Source: Actinomadura hallensis
GTDB lineage: Bacteria > Actinomycetota > Actinomycetes > Streptosporangiales > Streptosporangiaceae
Direction of reading: 5' to 3'
Length of the DNA: 64,000 nt
Assembly (NCBI RefSeq): GCF_006716765.1
Contig: NZ_VFPO01000001.1
Coordinates: 5,146,001-5,210,000 of the forward strand
Both the position numbers and the translations under genes were made by a program. Shown in pieces: positions 33,091-41,109 of the stretch (its first letter is position 1; each line of letters starts with the position of its first letter). The notes below the pieces were generated by a model, which saw nothing but the letters and a program-made list of their open reading frames with translations, made no database searches and had not been told where the DNA came from.

Positions 33091-33690
33091 ATGTCAGCCG
33101 AGCCAGCGCTCACCGCGCCCAGCGGGCGCACGCCCTCCGACGCCGCCGCGCCCGAGCCGGCGGAGTTCCGCAAGGCCATGGCCGAGTTCGCGACCGGCGT
33201 CACCCTGGTCACCGCGGTCGACGCGGGCGAGCCGGTCGGCTTCGCCTGCCAGTCGTTCGCCTCGGTGTCGCTGGAGCCGCCGCTGATCCTGTTCTGCGCG
33301 GACAAGCGCGGCCGGTCCTGGCCCCGGATCCGCTCGGCGGGGTACTTCTGCGTGAACGTGCTGGCCGAGGAGCAGCGCGACCTGTGCGAACGCTTCGGGT
33401 CCCGGCACGGCGCCAAGTTCCATGGCCTCCACTGGGAGACGTCCCCGTGGGGCGCTCCCGTGCTGCCGGACGTCCTGCTGGCGGTGCACGCCGTGGTCCA
33501 CGACGTCCATGAGGCCGGCGACCACGACGTGGTCATCGGCCGGGTCCTGGACGTCGAGCGGCACCAGACGCCGGACGGGAGCTGGCGGCGCCCCATGGTC
33601 TTCTTCCGCAGCCGCTTCGGGATCAACGAGCCGGACGCGCCGGTCGCCCCGGACCCGTGGGGCACGGGCGACCGGTGGGGCTGGGGCTGA
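33091..33690 (+). CDS. hsaB: Flavin reductase HsaB
   Basis: The 199-residue flavin reductase domain protein has ATGVTLVTAVDAGEPVGFACQSF at about residues 36-58, SLEPPLILFCADKRGRSW and FCVNVLAEEQ, which form the FMN-binding fold. It supplies reduced flavin to HsaA. A proline/alanine-rich 25-residue leader precedes the domain. The ATG follows GAGGTG at good spacing. It is transcribed alone, away from the hsaD operon. Confidence 0.88.
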   Translation: MSAEPALTAPSGRTPSDAAAPEPAEFRKAMAEFATGVTLVTAVDAGEPVGFACQSFASVSLEPPLILFCADKRGRSWPRIRSAGYFCVNVLAEEQRDLCERFGSRHGAKFHGLHWETSPWGAPVLPDVLLAVHAVVHDVHEAGDHDVVIGRVLDVERHQTPDGSWRRPMVFFRSRFGINEPDAPVAPDPWGTGDRWGWG

Positions 33691-33723
33691 GCGGGAACCG
33701 CCGAGGCCGGGGTCGAGCGGGAC

Positions 33724-33754
33724 GGGCCCGCCCCCCCGGTGCCCGGCCGGGCCC
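33724..33754. terminator. Hairpin between convergent hsaB and iclR genes
   Basis: GGGCCCG (33724-33730) pairs with CGGGCCC (33748-33754), with further C/G pairing inside. A 17-bp direct repeat (CGTCCGGGCGGTCTCAC at 33762 and 33784) follows and includes the iclR stop codon. Possible bidirectional terminator. Confidence 0.4.
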
Positions 33755-33796
33755 TGACTCCCGTCCGGGCGGTCTCACGTCCACGTCCGGGCGGTC

Positions 33797-34729
33797 TCAC
33801 ATCCAGGTGCCGCGGCCGTCCACCGCGAGCAGCCGGTTCATCGTCTCCGGCGACCAGGTCGCCTTCGGCTTCGTCCGGGCGGCGGCCCGGCGGGTGCGCC
33901 CGCCGGTGCGCTCGGCTCCGGGCGCGGAGCCGGGGAACAGGATCTGGGAGGTCTCGCGGGCGGCGGTGACCACCAGCGGCGCGACGTTCTCCAGCGGGGT
34001 GCGGATGTCGCCGACCAGGGAGATCCCGGCCACCGGCCCCTCGGGCCCGCGGACCGCGGCGGCGACGCAGGCGATGCCGGGGAACGCCTCGCCGCGTTCG
34101 AACGCCAGCCCGCGGCGCTGCCGGACCCGGTGCAGCTCCTGGTGCAGCACGGCCATCTCGCCGATGGTGCGGTCGGTGAGCCGGCTGATCCCCGAGCCGA
34201 GCAGCGAGTCGACCTGCTCGGGCTCCAGCCACGCCAGCATCGCCTTGCCGAGCGCGGTGCAGTGGGCGGGGGCGCGCCCGCCGACCCTGGACGGGACGGA
34301 CGAGGCGAGCCGCCCGCCGAGCTTGTCCAGGTAGAGGACCTCGGCGCCGTCCAGGACGGCGAGGTGCGCGACGAGACCGGTCGTGACCTGGAGTTCGTGC
34401 AGCAGCGGGGCGGCGGCCTCGCGGATCTTGGCGTGCCCGCCGTCGCGCCCGCCGAGGCCGAGGGCGCGCGGCCCGAGGCCGTAGCCGAACGAGTGGTGCG
34501 CGAGCCAGCGCTGCCGCACCAGCTGGTCCAGGATCCGGTGCGCGGTGGAGCGCGGCAGCCGGGTGCGGCGGGCGACGTCCTCCAGCGTCAGCCGGGCGGT
34601 GGGCCCGTTGAACGCATCGAGGATCAGGGTCATCCGCTCGATCATCGACGGCGGCGACTCGCGTCGCGCGGCCGGACCGGGCCCCGCCGCCTCGGCGGCG
34701 GGACGGTCGGTGGTGGCGGCCTCGCTCAT
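33797..34729 (-). CDS. IclR-family transcriptional regulator
   Basis: The 310-residue regulator has an N-terminal winged helix (LTLEDVARRTRLPRSTAHRIL at about 47-67, then DQLVRQRWL) and an IclR effector domain of about 180 residues. Family members respond to small aromatic or acyl molecules and often control catabolic operons. The start at 34729 is preceded by GGGAGGT. A 40-residue Lys/Arg-rich tail follows the effector domain. It is a candidate reader of the cluster palindrome, a copy of which lies upstream at 34832. Confidence 0.86.
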   Translation of the reverse strand: MSEAATTDRPAAEAAGPGPAARRESPPSMIERMTLILDAFNGPTARLTLEDVARRTRLPRSTAHRILDQLVRQRWLAHHSFGYGLGPRALGLGGRDGGHAKIREAAAPLLHELQVTTGLVAHLAVLDGAEVLYLDKLGGRLASSVPSRVGGRAPAHCTALGKAMLAWLEPEQVDSLLGSGISRLTDRTIGEMAVLHQELHRVRQRRGLAFERGEAFPGIACVAAAVRGPEGPVAGISLVGDIRTPLENVAPLVVTAARETSQILFPGSAPGAERTGGRTRRAAARTKPKATWSPETMNRLLAVDGRGTWM

Positions 34730-34760
34730 CGCACCTCCCAGCACATGACTGAAATGAATT

Positions 34761-34888
34761 CTGGTCACCAGCAATGTAGCAACCGCTTGGTGTTCTGGGA
34801 ACCCCCAAATAAGGCCAGGTCAACCGGGGCGTCCCGGCCAGCGGACGGCGAACGGTCTCCCGCGGCGTCTGTGATAGAACGTTTTCCT
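34761..34888. promoter_or_regulatory. Divergent promoter region with three operator-like elements
   Basis: CTGGTCACCAG (34761-34771) is a perfect 11-bp inverted repeat close to the iclR start and may be its own operator. TCCCGGCCAGCGGAC (34832-34846) is a degenerate cluster palindrome. TAGAACGTTTTCCT (34875-34888), 20 bp before the LLM gene, resembles a KstR site with an intact left half. Confidence 0.45.
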
Positions 34889-34908
34889 GTCGAGGAGGGG
34901 AGTCAGCG

Positions 34909-35781
34909 ATGCGCGTCGGCATCGTCACGCCCGTGGTGGCGCAGCCGCCCGGCGCCGCCGCCTGGGAGCGCGAGGCCGGGATCGAGGAGATCGGCGAGAT
35001 CGCCGAGACCGCCGACCGGCTCGGATACCACCACCTGACCTGCAGCGAGCACGTCGCGGTGCCGGAGGAGGCCGTCGAGCGGCGGGGCGGCGTCTACTGG
35101 GACCCGCTCGCCACGTTCGGCTACGTCGCCGCCCGCACGTCCCGCATCCGGCTGGCGACGCAGGTGCTCGTGCTCGGCTACCACCACCCGCTCGCGATCG
35201 CCAAGCGGTACGGGACGCTCGACCGGATCAGCGGCGGGCGGCTCACGCTCGGCCTCGGCGTCGGCAGCCTGGAGGAGGAGTTCGACCTGCTCGGCGCCCC
35301 CTTCGCCGGACGCGGCGCCCGCGCCGACGACGCCCTCGCCGCGCTGCGCGCCTCGCTGTCCCGCCGCGCGCCCGAGTACCGCGGGCCCCACTACGCCTAC
35401 TCCGGCATGGTCGTGGAGCCGCACGCCGTCCAGGAGCGCGTCCCGCTGTGGATCGGCGGGCGGACGCGGCGGTCGCTGCGGCGGGCGCTGACCGCGGACG
35501 GCTGGGTCCCGTTCGGCCTGCCGCTGCGCACGCTCGCCGAGATGATCGCGGACTGCGACCCGCCGCCGGGCTTCGACGTCGTGCTGCAGCCGTCCCGCCC
35601 GCTGGACCCGGCCGGCGACCCGGACGCCGCGGTCACCGCGTTCGCGAGGCTGCGCGAGGCGGGCGCCACGATCGCGGGCGTCCGGCTGGCGTCCTCGTCC
35701 GCCGCCCACTATCGCGAGCAGCTCGCCGCGCTGCGGGAGCTGGCCGACCCCTGCGGGCTGACCTTCGAGGAGGAGCGTTGA
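34909..35781 (+). CDS. LLM-class F420-dependent oxidoreductase
   Basis: The 290-residue luciferase-like (TIM barrel) protein has MRVGIVTPVV at the start, GYHHLTCSEHVAVP at about 40-53, IRLATQVLVLGYHHPLAIAK and GRLTLGLGVGSLEEEF, typical of F420-dependent members of the bacterial luciferase family. ATG follows GGAGGGG. It is coupled to the SnoaL-like gene. Members near steroid genes may reduce or oxidise a steroid enone; the substrate is unknown. Confidence 0.82.
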   Translation: MRVGIVTPVVAQPPGAAAWEREAGIEEIGEIAETADRLGYHHLTCSEHVAVPEEAVERRGGVYWDPLATFGYVAARTSRIRLATQVLVLGYHHPLAIAKRYGTLDRISGGRLTLGLGVGSLEEEFDLLGAPFAGRGARADDALAALRASLSRRAPEYRGPHYAYSGMVVEPHAVQERVPLWIGGRTRRSLRRALTADGWVPFGLPLRTLAEMIADCDPPPGFDVVLQPSRPLDPAGDPDAAVTAFARLREAGATIAGVRLASSSAAHYREQLAALRELADPCGLTFEEER

Positions 35782-36293
35782 CCACCGACGGACCCGGGCG
35801 GGTCGAGGCCCGCCTCGCCGCGCTGGAGGAGCGGCTGCGCGCCCTGGAGGACGAGCGGGAGATCACCCGGCTCATCCTGTCCTACGGCCCGCTGGTCGAC
35901 GCCGGCCGCGCCGAGGACGTCGCCGCCCTCTGGGAGGAGGACGGCGTCTACGACGTCGACGAGCTGATGATGGACGGGCGGGCCGAGATCGAGGCGATGG
36001 TCCGCTCGGCGCCGCACCGGCGCTGGATCGCGGGGGGCTGCGCGCACTTCGCGGGGCCGCCGCACGTCACGGTCTCCGGCGACGAGGCCACCGCCGTCGC
36101 CTACACCCTCATGATCGTCAACACCCCGGACGGCTTCGTCGTGCGCCGCGCCACCGCCAACCACTGGCGCCTGCGCCGCACGCCCGGGGGCTGGCGCGCC
36201 GTCCGCCGGACGAACCGCGTCCTGGACGGGCGCGAGGAGTCCCCCGCCCTGCTCGGCTCGGGGTTCCCGCCCAAGGGTGCGCCTAAGGGGTGA
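35778..36293 (+). CDS. SnoaL/NTF2-like protein
   Basis: The 171-residue SnoaL-like fold has EITRLILSYGPLVDAGRAEDVAALWEEDGVYDVD in the N-terminal helices and a C-terminal sheet (ANHWRLRRTPGGWRAVRRTNRVLDG). A short coiled segment (LAALEERLRALEDE) precedes it. The start is a TTG overlapping the LLM stop, behind GAGGAGG; that rare start is chosen because the fold begins soon after. Such proteins isomerise, hydrate or bind polycyclic ligands, which fits the steroid context. Its end overlaps the convergent next gene by 11 bp. Confidence 0.72.
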   Translation: MTTDGPGRVEARLAALEERLRALEDEREITRLILSYGPLVDAGRAEDVAALWEEDGVYDVDELMMDGRAEIEAMVRSAPHRRWIAGGCAHFAGPPHVTVSGDEATAVAYTLMIVNTPDGFVVRRATANHWRLRRTPGGWRAVRRTNRVLDGREESPALLGSGFPPKGAPKG

Positions 36294-37077
36294 GGGCCAT
36301 GTGGGCGAGGACCCGGTCGCCGAGGTCGCGGTCGCCGCTGACGCGGACGTCCACCGCGTCGGCGGTGCAGCGCCCGGCGGTGAGGCGGACGTAGGTCTCC
36401 CACTCCATGGCCAGCGCGGCGTCCGGGTTCCCGGGCTCGGCCCAGTGGCCGCGGCCCTCGTCGTCCACGCGGACGGCCACGTGGAAGTCGGGCGGGCCGG
36501 TGATCTCGAACGCGACGGTCCGGCCGGGCCCGGCCTTCGCCCGCCGGGCGACGATCAGGGGCAGGCCCCTGCTCAGCAGTTCCCAGAAGCAGTGCGCGGC
36601 GGGCGCGTCCAGGTTGCCGGGACGGCCGACCGCGCGGCGGACGTCCTGCTCGTGCGTCCAGCAGTCCATCGCGCGGACCCGCATCAGCTCGGTGTAGGTG
36701 CCGTCCCTGCCCTCCGGCAGCCGGACAACGCGCTCGGGGTCGATGCCGGGAATCTGGGCGAGGCGGCGTTCGAGGGCGTCCGCCAGCTCCGCCGCCACGG
36801 CGGGGCCGGGGACGGGGCGGCGCGCGTGCACCGCCCGCTCCAGGGACCGGCCGAAGTCGTTGCGGATGTGCTCGAACTCGGGGACGTCGACCTCGGCCGG
36901 CGGTTCGCCGAGCAGCTCCAGCTCGATGCCGACGAGGTGCGACAGCTGGTCCTTCACCGTCCAGCCGGGGCATTCGGTCGGCCGGTCCCAGTCGGCCTCG
37001 TCGAACGTCCCGGCGAGGGCGAGCGTCGAGCGGACCGTCTGCTCGTAGGCCGCGGTGTAGGCGCGCATCTGCTCCAT
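36283..37077 (-). CDS. Maleylpyruvate isomerase-family (DinB-like) protein
   Basis: The 264-residue protein has the N-terminal metal-binding four-helix domain of mycothiol-dependent enzymes (MRAYTAAYEQTVRSTLAL, WDRPTECPGWTVKDQLSHLVGIELEL with the metal His) and a C-terminal sterol-carrier-like domain (VAFEITGPPDFHVAVRV, MEWETYVRLTAGRC). I start it at ATG 37077, which has GGAGGGGG upstream. The specific reaction is unknown. It marks the right boundary of the steroid cluster. Confidence 0.82.
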   Translation of the reverse strand: MEQMRAYTAAYEQTVRSTLALAGTFDEADWDRPTECPGWTVKDQLSHLVGIELELLGEPPAEVDVPEFEHIRNDFGRSLERAVHARRPVPGPAVAAELADALERRLAQIPGIDPERVVRLPEGRDGTYTELMRVRAMDCWTHEQDVRRAVGRPGNLDAPAAHCFWELLSRGLPLIVARRAKAGPGRTVAFEITGPPDFHVAVRVDDEGRGHWAEPGNPDAALAMEWETYVRLTAGRCTADAVDVRVSGDRDLGDRVLAHMALTP

Positions 37078-37168
37078 GTGACCCCCTCCGTCGGCTCCAG
37101 AGCCTAAAGGCATGCGGCGGAGGGCCGCCCGGGAGGGTCGGCGCCCACGGGGGTTCGGGGGCGTCCTA

Positions 37169-37225
37169 GGGGTGTTCGGTTCAGGGGTGTTCGGTTCAGG
37201 GGTGTTCGGTTCAGGGGTGTTCGGT
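37169..37225. repeat. 15-bp tandem repeat (3.8 copies) at a gene end
   Basis: GGGGTGTTCGGTTCA is repeated at 37169, 37184, 37199 and, partly, 37214. Read on the minus strand the unit encodes Glu-His-Pro-stop, so the end of the small gene at 37211-37396, stop codon included, has been copied downstream several times. Confidence 0.88.
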
Positions 37226-37396
37226 GCGGACGTGGTGCAGGAGCGCGGCGAGTTCCAGGTGCGGCTGGTGGCAGCGGTCGCAGGCCCAGACGCCGCTCGG
37301 CACCGCGAAGCCGTGCGTCACGGCGTCGTCGCGCGCGCACAGCCGGTGGTAGGCGAGCGCGAGACGCCGCCACGCCCGCCGGACCGCAGATGACAT
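37211..37396 (-). CDS. Small Cys/His-containing protein
   Basis: The 61-residue basic protein contains WACDRCHQPHLELAALLHHV, a possible zinc site (CxxC plus His). Its ATG has GGGAG upstream at 8-9 nt. No family recognised. The C-terminal codons lie in the first unit of a tandem repeat. It could be a real small gene or a chance frame; the CxxC-H pattern and ribosome-binding site favour a gene. Confidence 0.45.
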   Translation of the reverse strand: MSSAVRRAWRRLALAYHRLCARDDAVTHGFAVPSGVWACDRCHQPHLELAALLHHVRTEHP

Positions 37397-37489
37397 TCCC
37401 GCTCCCTTCCCGAGCCGACCGTCAGGATCGATCCAGGATAGGGCAACGGGAATGTCAAGCCGACGCGCCGGGCGCCACCGGCCCGGCGG

Positions 37490-38314
37490 CTACTGTCCGC
37501 TCTTCACGCCGGGCTGGCCCTGCGCGTACTCCAGCGGCGGGGCCGCCTTGCGGCCGGGCACGTCCGCGGCGGCGGCGCGGAACTTGCCGAGCGGAAGGAT
37601 CGTCCGCCCGAAGCTGCCCTCGAACATCATCGCGGCCGCCGTGTACAGGGCCACGACCGCGGAGACGACGAACAGCCAGCCGCCGACGTTCAGCGACCAC
37701 TCGGACGGCGCGAACCATCCCGCGGCGGTGAACCCCGCGCCCGCCGCCAGGGTCGCGAGCACCCCCGTCAGCGCGAGGTTCGCGCCGAGCGCGGCGATCG
37801 CGCCCAGCCCGGTGATCACCGCGAGGGCGACCCACCAGAACGCGAACCCCTGGTTGACCGTCCCCGCCTGGGGCGCCAGCGCCACCGGGTACGCGCCGAC
37901 GCTGATCAGCAGCCACAGCGTCCCGAACGCCACCCAGAACGAGCCCCACATCCCGTGCATCGCGGTCGCGAGGCCGTCCCGGGCGCGGTAGGACCAGACG
38001 GCGGCCACGAACTGCATGAGCCCGCCGAACACCAGCGCGAACGGCCACAGGATCAGCGGGGTGCCCGCGTCCCCGTACCACTCCGCCTGCCAGGCGCCGA
38101 CCATCATGGTCGCGCCGGCGAACCCGAACAGGCCGAGGATGGACGGCGCGGCGATGGGCGACAGGACGACCCGCGTCCGGTCCTCCCAGATCGCGTGCTC
38201 GCCCTGCTCGCGGACACCGTGTCCGGGCGGCGCCGCGGCGGTCCCCTCGGTGGGCGTCGCGCCCGCCCGCTCGCCGGGCTCCGGCGGGGCGGCGCGTCCT
38301 CTGCGCCTCATCAT
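37490..38314 (-). CDS. GPR1/FUN34/YaaH family acetate/succinate transporter
   Basis: The 274-residue membrane protein has six predicted hydrophobic segments. The family signature region appears as SILGLFGFAGATMMVGAWQ near the first helix, ILWPFALVFGGLMQFVAAVW, and later GFAFWWVALAVITGLGAI. Members move acetate or succinate across the membrane. N- and C-terminal tails are charged and cytoplasmic-looking. ATG at 38314 has AAGGGGGA six bases upstream. The gene stands alone; acetate released from sterol breakdown is a possible link only. Confidence 0.84.
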   Translation of the reverse strand: MMRRRGRAAPPEPGERAGATPTEGTAAAPPGHGVREQGEHAIWEDRTRVVLSPIAAPSILGLFGFAGATMMVGAWQAEWYGDAGTPLILWPFALVFGGLMQFVAAVWSYRARDGLATAMHGMWGSFWVAFGTLWLLISVGAYPVALAPQAGTVNQGFAFWWVALAVITGLGAIAALGANLALTGVLATLAAGAGFTAAGWFAPSEWSLNVGGWLFVVSAVVALYTAAAMMFEGSFGRTILPLGKFRAAAADVPGRKAAPPLEYAQGQPGVKSGQ

Positions 38315-38489
38315 GAGATCCCCCTTTGGAATGGAGAGCCGTCCCCTCCTCCTAACCGTGCTTTGGGGGGCCAAACGACCACAGGAACCAACAATTCGTG
38401 CATAACAGACAGCATTTGTCGGCGTTTCGAGGGGGGCATGGTGCTTTCATTACGGCGGAGCCCGAGGCGATCTCCGTCCGCGCGGCGCC

Positions 38490-38906
38490 TCACGCCCGGG
38501 AACGGCAGTGGATCTGCAGACCGGGGGACGCGCTCCAGCCGATCAGCCGGAAGACCCTGTCGATGTGGAACGGCACCGAGTGCAGCACGAGCATCCGGCC
38601 GCCCGCGTCCAGCTCCCGGGCGGCGCGGCTGAACGCGCGCATTCCGGCGACGTCGACGAAGCCGACGGCGGTCAGGTCGACGTGCAGGTCACCGGGCATC
38701 CGGTCCCGGGCGCGGCCGAGGGCGCGGGCCACCTCGCCCGCGTTCGACACGTCGATCTCCCCCGCCATCAGCAGCCACGGCGAGGACGACGAGGCCGCGA
38801 CGCGCAGCAGCGCGGTGTCGCACTCGGCGAGGTCGTAGCGCGGCGCCGCCGCCCGCTGACCGGACTCCGGTCCGCCCTCACCGTCGGTGGTCCGCCAGAC
38901 CGTCAT
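38490..38906 (-). CDS. STAS-domain anti-sigma factor antagonist
   Basis: The 138-residue STAS protein has the core pattern LLMAGEIDVSNAGEVARAL, HVDLTAVGFVDVAGMRAFSRAARELDAGGRMLVLHSVPF. The Ser position phosphorylated in SpoIIAA-like antagonists is replaced by Val-Ala (FVDVAGM), so partner switching, if any, may be by another route. ATG at 38906 follows GAGGAG. A GGGGGCTCCGCCCCC hairpin, a common actinobacterial repeat, lies just upstream at 38926-38940. Confidence 0.8.
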   Translation of the reverse strand: MTVWRTTDGEGGPESGQRAAAPRYDLAECDTALLRVAASSSSPWLLMAGEIDVSNAGEVARALGRARDRMPGDLHVDLTAVGFVDVAGMRAFSRAARELDAGGRMLVLHSVPFHIDRVFRLIGWSASPGLQIHCRSRA

Positions 38907-39051
38907 CCGCTCCTCGCCTCTGGCCGGGGGCTCCGCCCCCGAGGGCGGACCCGTGGCCTCCAGGCTCTCACCTGCCGGCGACCTCCGCGCCCCGCTGCGC
39001 GGGAAATCCCCCATTAGGGCCATTTAACGGACGAGTGACCCGAGACGGAAA

Positions 39052-41109
39052 TCACAGCAGCGGCAGCAGCCGGCCCGGGGTGATCGGCAGGTCGCGGACG
39101 CGGACCCCGGTCGCGTGGTGGACGGCGTTGCCGATCGCCGCGGCGGCGCCGACGATGCCGATCTCGCCGATCCCCTTAGCGCCCACCGGGTTCAGGTGCG
39201 GGTCGGACTCCTCCAGCCACACCGCGTCGATCCGGCGGACGTCCGCGCAGGTCGGGACGTGGTACTGGGCGAGGTCGCGGTTGAGGAAGTCCCCGAACCG
39301 CCCGTCCATGACGCTCTCCTCCATCAGCGCCATCCCGATCCCCATCGTCATGCCGCCGACCAGCTGGGAGCGGGCCGTGACCGGGTTGACGATCCGCCCG
39401 GCGGCGAACACCCCCAGCATGCGGGGGACGCGGACCTCGCCGGTGTCGGCGTCCACCTCGACCTCCGCGAAATGGGCGCCGAAGGCGTGCCGCGCGTACG
39501 GCTCCCGCGCCCCGGCCTCCTCGGCGGTGTCGGCGGACGCCTCGATCCCCTCCGGCGGCACGGCGCCGTCGAGCCTGTCGCGCAGCGCCTCGCACGCCCG
39601 GACCACGGCGGTGCCCCAGCTCGCCGTCCCGCTCGAGCCGCCCGCGACGGACGCGGCCGGGAGGGAGCTGTCGCCCACGTCCACGCGCACCCGGCCGACG
39701 TCGGCCTTGAGCGTCTCGGCGGCGAGGACGGCGAGCGCGGTGCGGGCGCCGGTGCCGATGTCGGCGGCGGCGATCCGGACGGTGAACGTCCCGTCCGGCT
39801 CGGCCCGCGCCGCCGCCCGCCCCGGGTTGAGGCGCGCCGGATAGGTGGCGGCCGCGACGCCCGTCCCGAGCAGCCTCCGGCCCGCGCGGCGCGACCGCGG
39901 CGCCGGGTCGCGGTCCGCCCAGCCGAACCTCTCGGCGCCCTCCCGCAGGCACGCGACGAGGTTGCGGGAGCTGAACGGCAGGCCGCTCTCCGGCTCCCGG
40001 TCGGGCTCGTTGCGGACGCGCAGCTCGACGGGGTCGATCCCGGCGGCGACGGCCAGCTCGTCCATGGCCGATTCGAGCGCGTACATGCCGGGGGTCTCGC
40101 CGGGCGCCCGCATCCACGACGGGGTCGGGACGTCCAGCCGGACGACCCGGTGCGTGGTGCGGCGGTGCGGGGCCCGGTACATGATCCGGGTGGGCGCGGC
40201 GGTCTGCTCGACGAACTCGCGGACGGTGGAGGTCTGCTCGACCACGTCGTGCACGATCGCGTTGAGCCGCCCGTCCGCGTCGGCGCCGAGCCTCATCCGC
40301 TGGACGGTGGGCGTCCGGTAGCCGGTCGTCGCGTACATCTGCTGCCGCGGCACGGCGAACTTCACCGGGCGGCCCACCTCGCGCGCGGCCATGGCGGCCA
40401 GGACCGAGTTGGGCCGGGGCGTCCCCTTGGCGCCGAACCCGCCGCCCACGTGGGGGGCGACGACCCGCACCCGCTCCCGTTCGAGCCCGAAGATCCTGGC
40501 GAGCGTCCGCTGGTGGGTGGAGGCGCCCTGCGTGGACTCGTAGAGGGTGAGGGTCCCGTCCTCGCTCCAGTGGGCGGTGGTGGTGTGCGGCTCCATGGGG
40601 TTGTTGTGCTCCGCCGGGGTCGTGTAGGTGACGTCCACCCGCACGTCCGAGTCCTTCAGCGCGGCCTCGGGGTCCCCCTGCTCGGTGTCGGGGGGCAGCC
40701 CCGCGTTGACGATCTCCGGCTTGTAGAGGCCGGGGTGGTAGTCGCGGAGCCGGACGTCCGGGTCCTCGGACGCGTACTCGACGCGCAGGAGCCGGGCCGC
40801 CTCCCGCGCGGTCTCCGGCGTCTCCGCGACGACGGCGGCGACGAACTGGCCGCGGTAGGAGACCGTCCGGGTCTGGAAGACGGCCAGCTCCCCGTTCGAC
40901 CGCGACGCCAGCCGGGGAGCGTTCTCGCAGGACAGGACGGCCAGCACGCCGGGACGCCCGCGCGCGGCCTCGGCGTCCACCGACACGATCTCGCCGCGTC
41001 CGGCCTCCGCCTGGACGGCCGCGAGGTACGCGACGCCGTCCAGCGGGTAGTCGAAGGCGTAGCGGGCCTCGCCGGTGACCTTCTCGCGGCCCTCCAGCCG
41101 TGGCGTCAT
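39052..41109 (-). CDS. Molybdenum hydroxylase large subunit (xanthine dehydrogenase family)
   Basis: The 685-residue molybdopterin-binding subunit (YagR/CoxL-like) contains GEARYAFDYPLDGVAYLAAVQ near the start, the MPT-binding GGGFGAKG at about residue 224, RAPGETPGMYALESAMDELA and GAKGIGEIGIVGAAAAIGNAV with the active-site Glu region at the C-terminus. It would hydroxylate an aldehyde or N-heterocycle; substrate unknown. It overlaps the FAD subunit (ATGA). No cofactor maturation gene lies nearby. Confidence 0.86.
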   Translation of the reverse strand: MTPRLEGREKVTGEARYAFDYPLDGVAYLAAVQAEAGRGEIVSVDAEAARGRPGVLAVLSCENAPRLASRSNGELAVFQTRTVSYRGQFVAAVVAETPETAREAARLLRVEYASEDPDVRLRDYHPGLYKPEIVNAGLPPDTEQGDPEAALKDSDVRVDVTYTTPAEHNNPMEPHTTTAHWSEDGTLTLYESTQGASTHQRTLARIFGLERERVRVVAPHVGGGFGAKGTPRPNSVLAAMAAREVGRPVKFAVPRQQMYATTGYRTPTVQRMRLGADADGRLNAIVHDVVEQTSTVREFVEQTAAPTRIMYRAPHRRTTHRVVRLDVPTPSWMRAPGETPGMYALESAMDELAVAAGIDPVELRVRNEPDREPESGLPFSSRNLVACLREGAERFGWADRDPAPRSRRAGRRLLGTGVAAATYPARLNPGRAAARAEPDGTFTVRIAAADIGTGARTALAVLAAETLKADVGRVRVDVGDSSLPAASVAGGSSGTASWGTAVVRACEALRDRLDGAVPPEGIEASADTAEEAGAREPYARHAFGAHFAEVEVDADTGEVRVPRMLGVFAAGRIVNPVTARSQLVGGMTMGIGMALMEESVMDGRFGDFLNRDLAQYHVPTCADVRRIDAVWLEESDPHLNPVGAKGIGEIGIVGAAAAIGNAVHHATGVRVRDLPITPGRLLPLL

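Noticed and set aside
37169..37225. CRISPR-like array
   Set aside because: The repeats are directly contiguous 15-bp units without spacers; a simple tandem duplication explains them.
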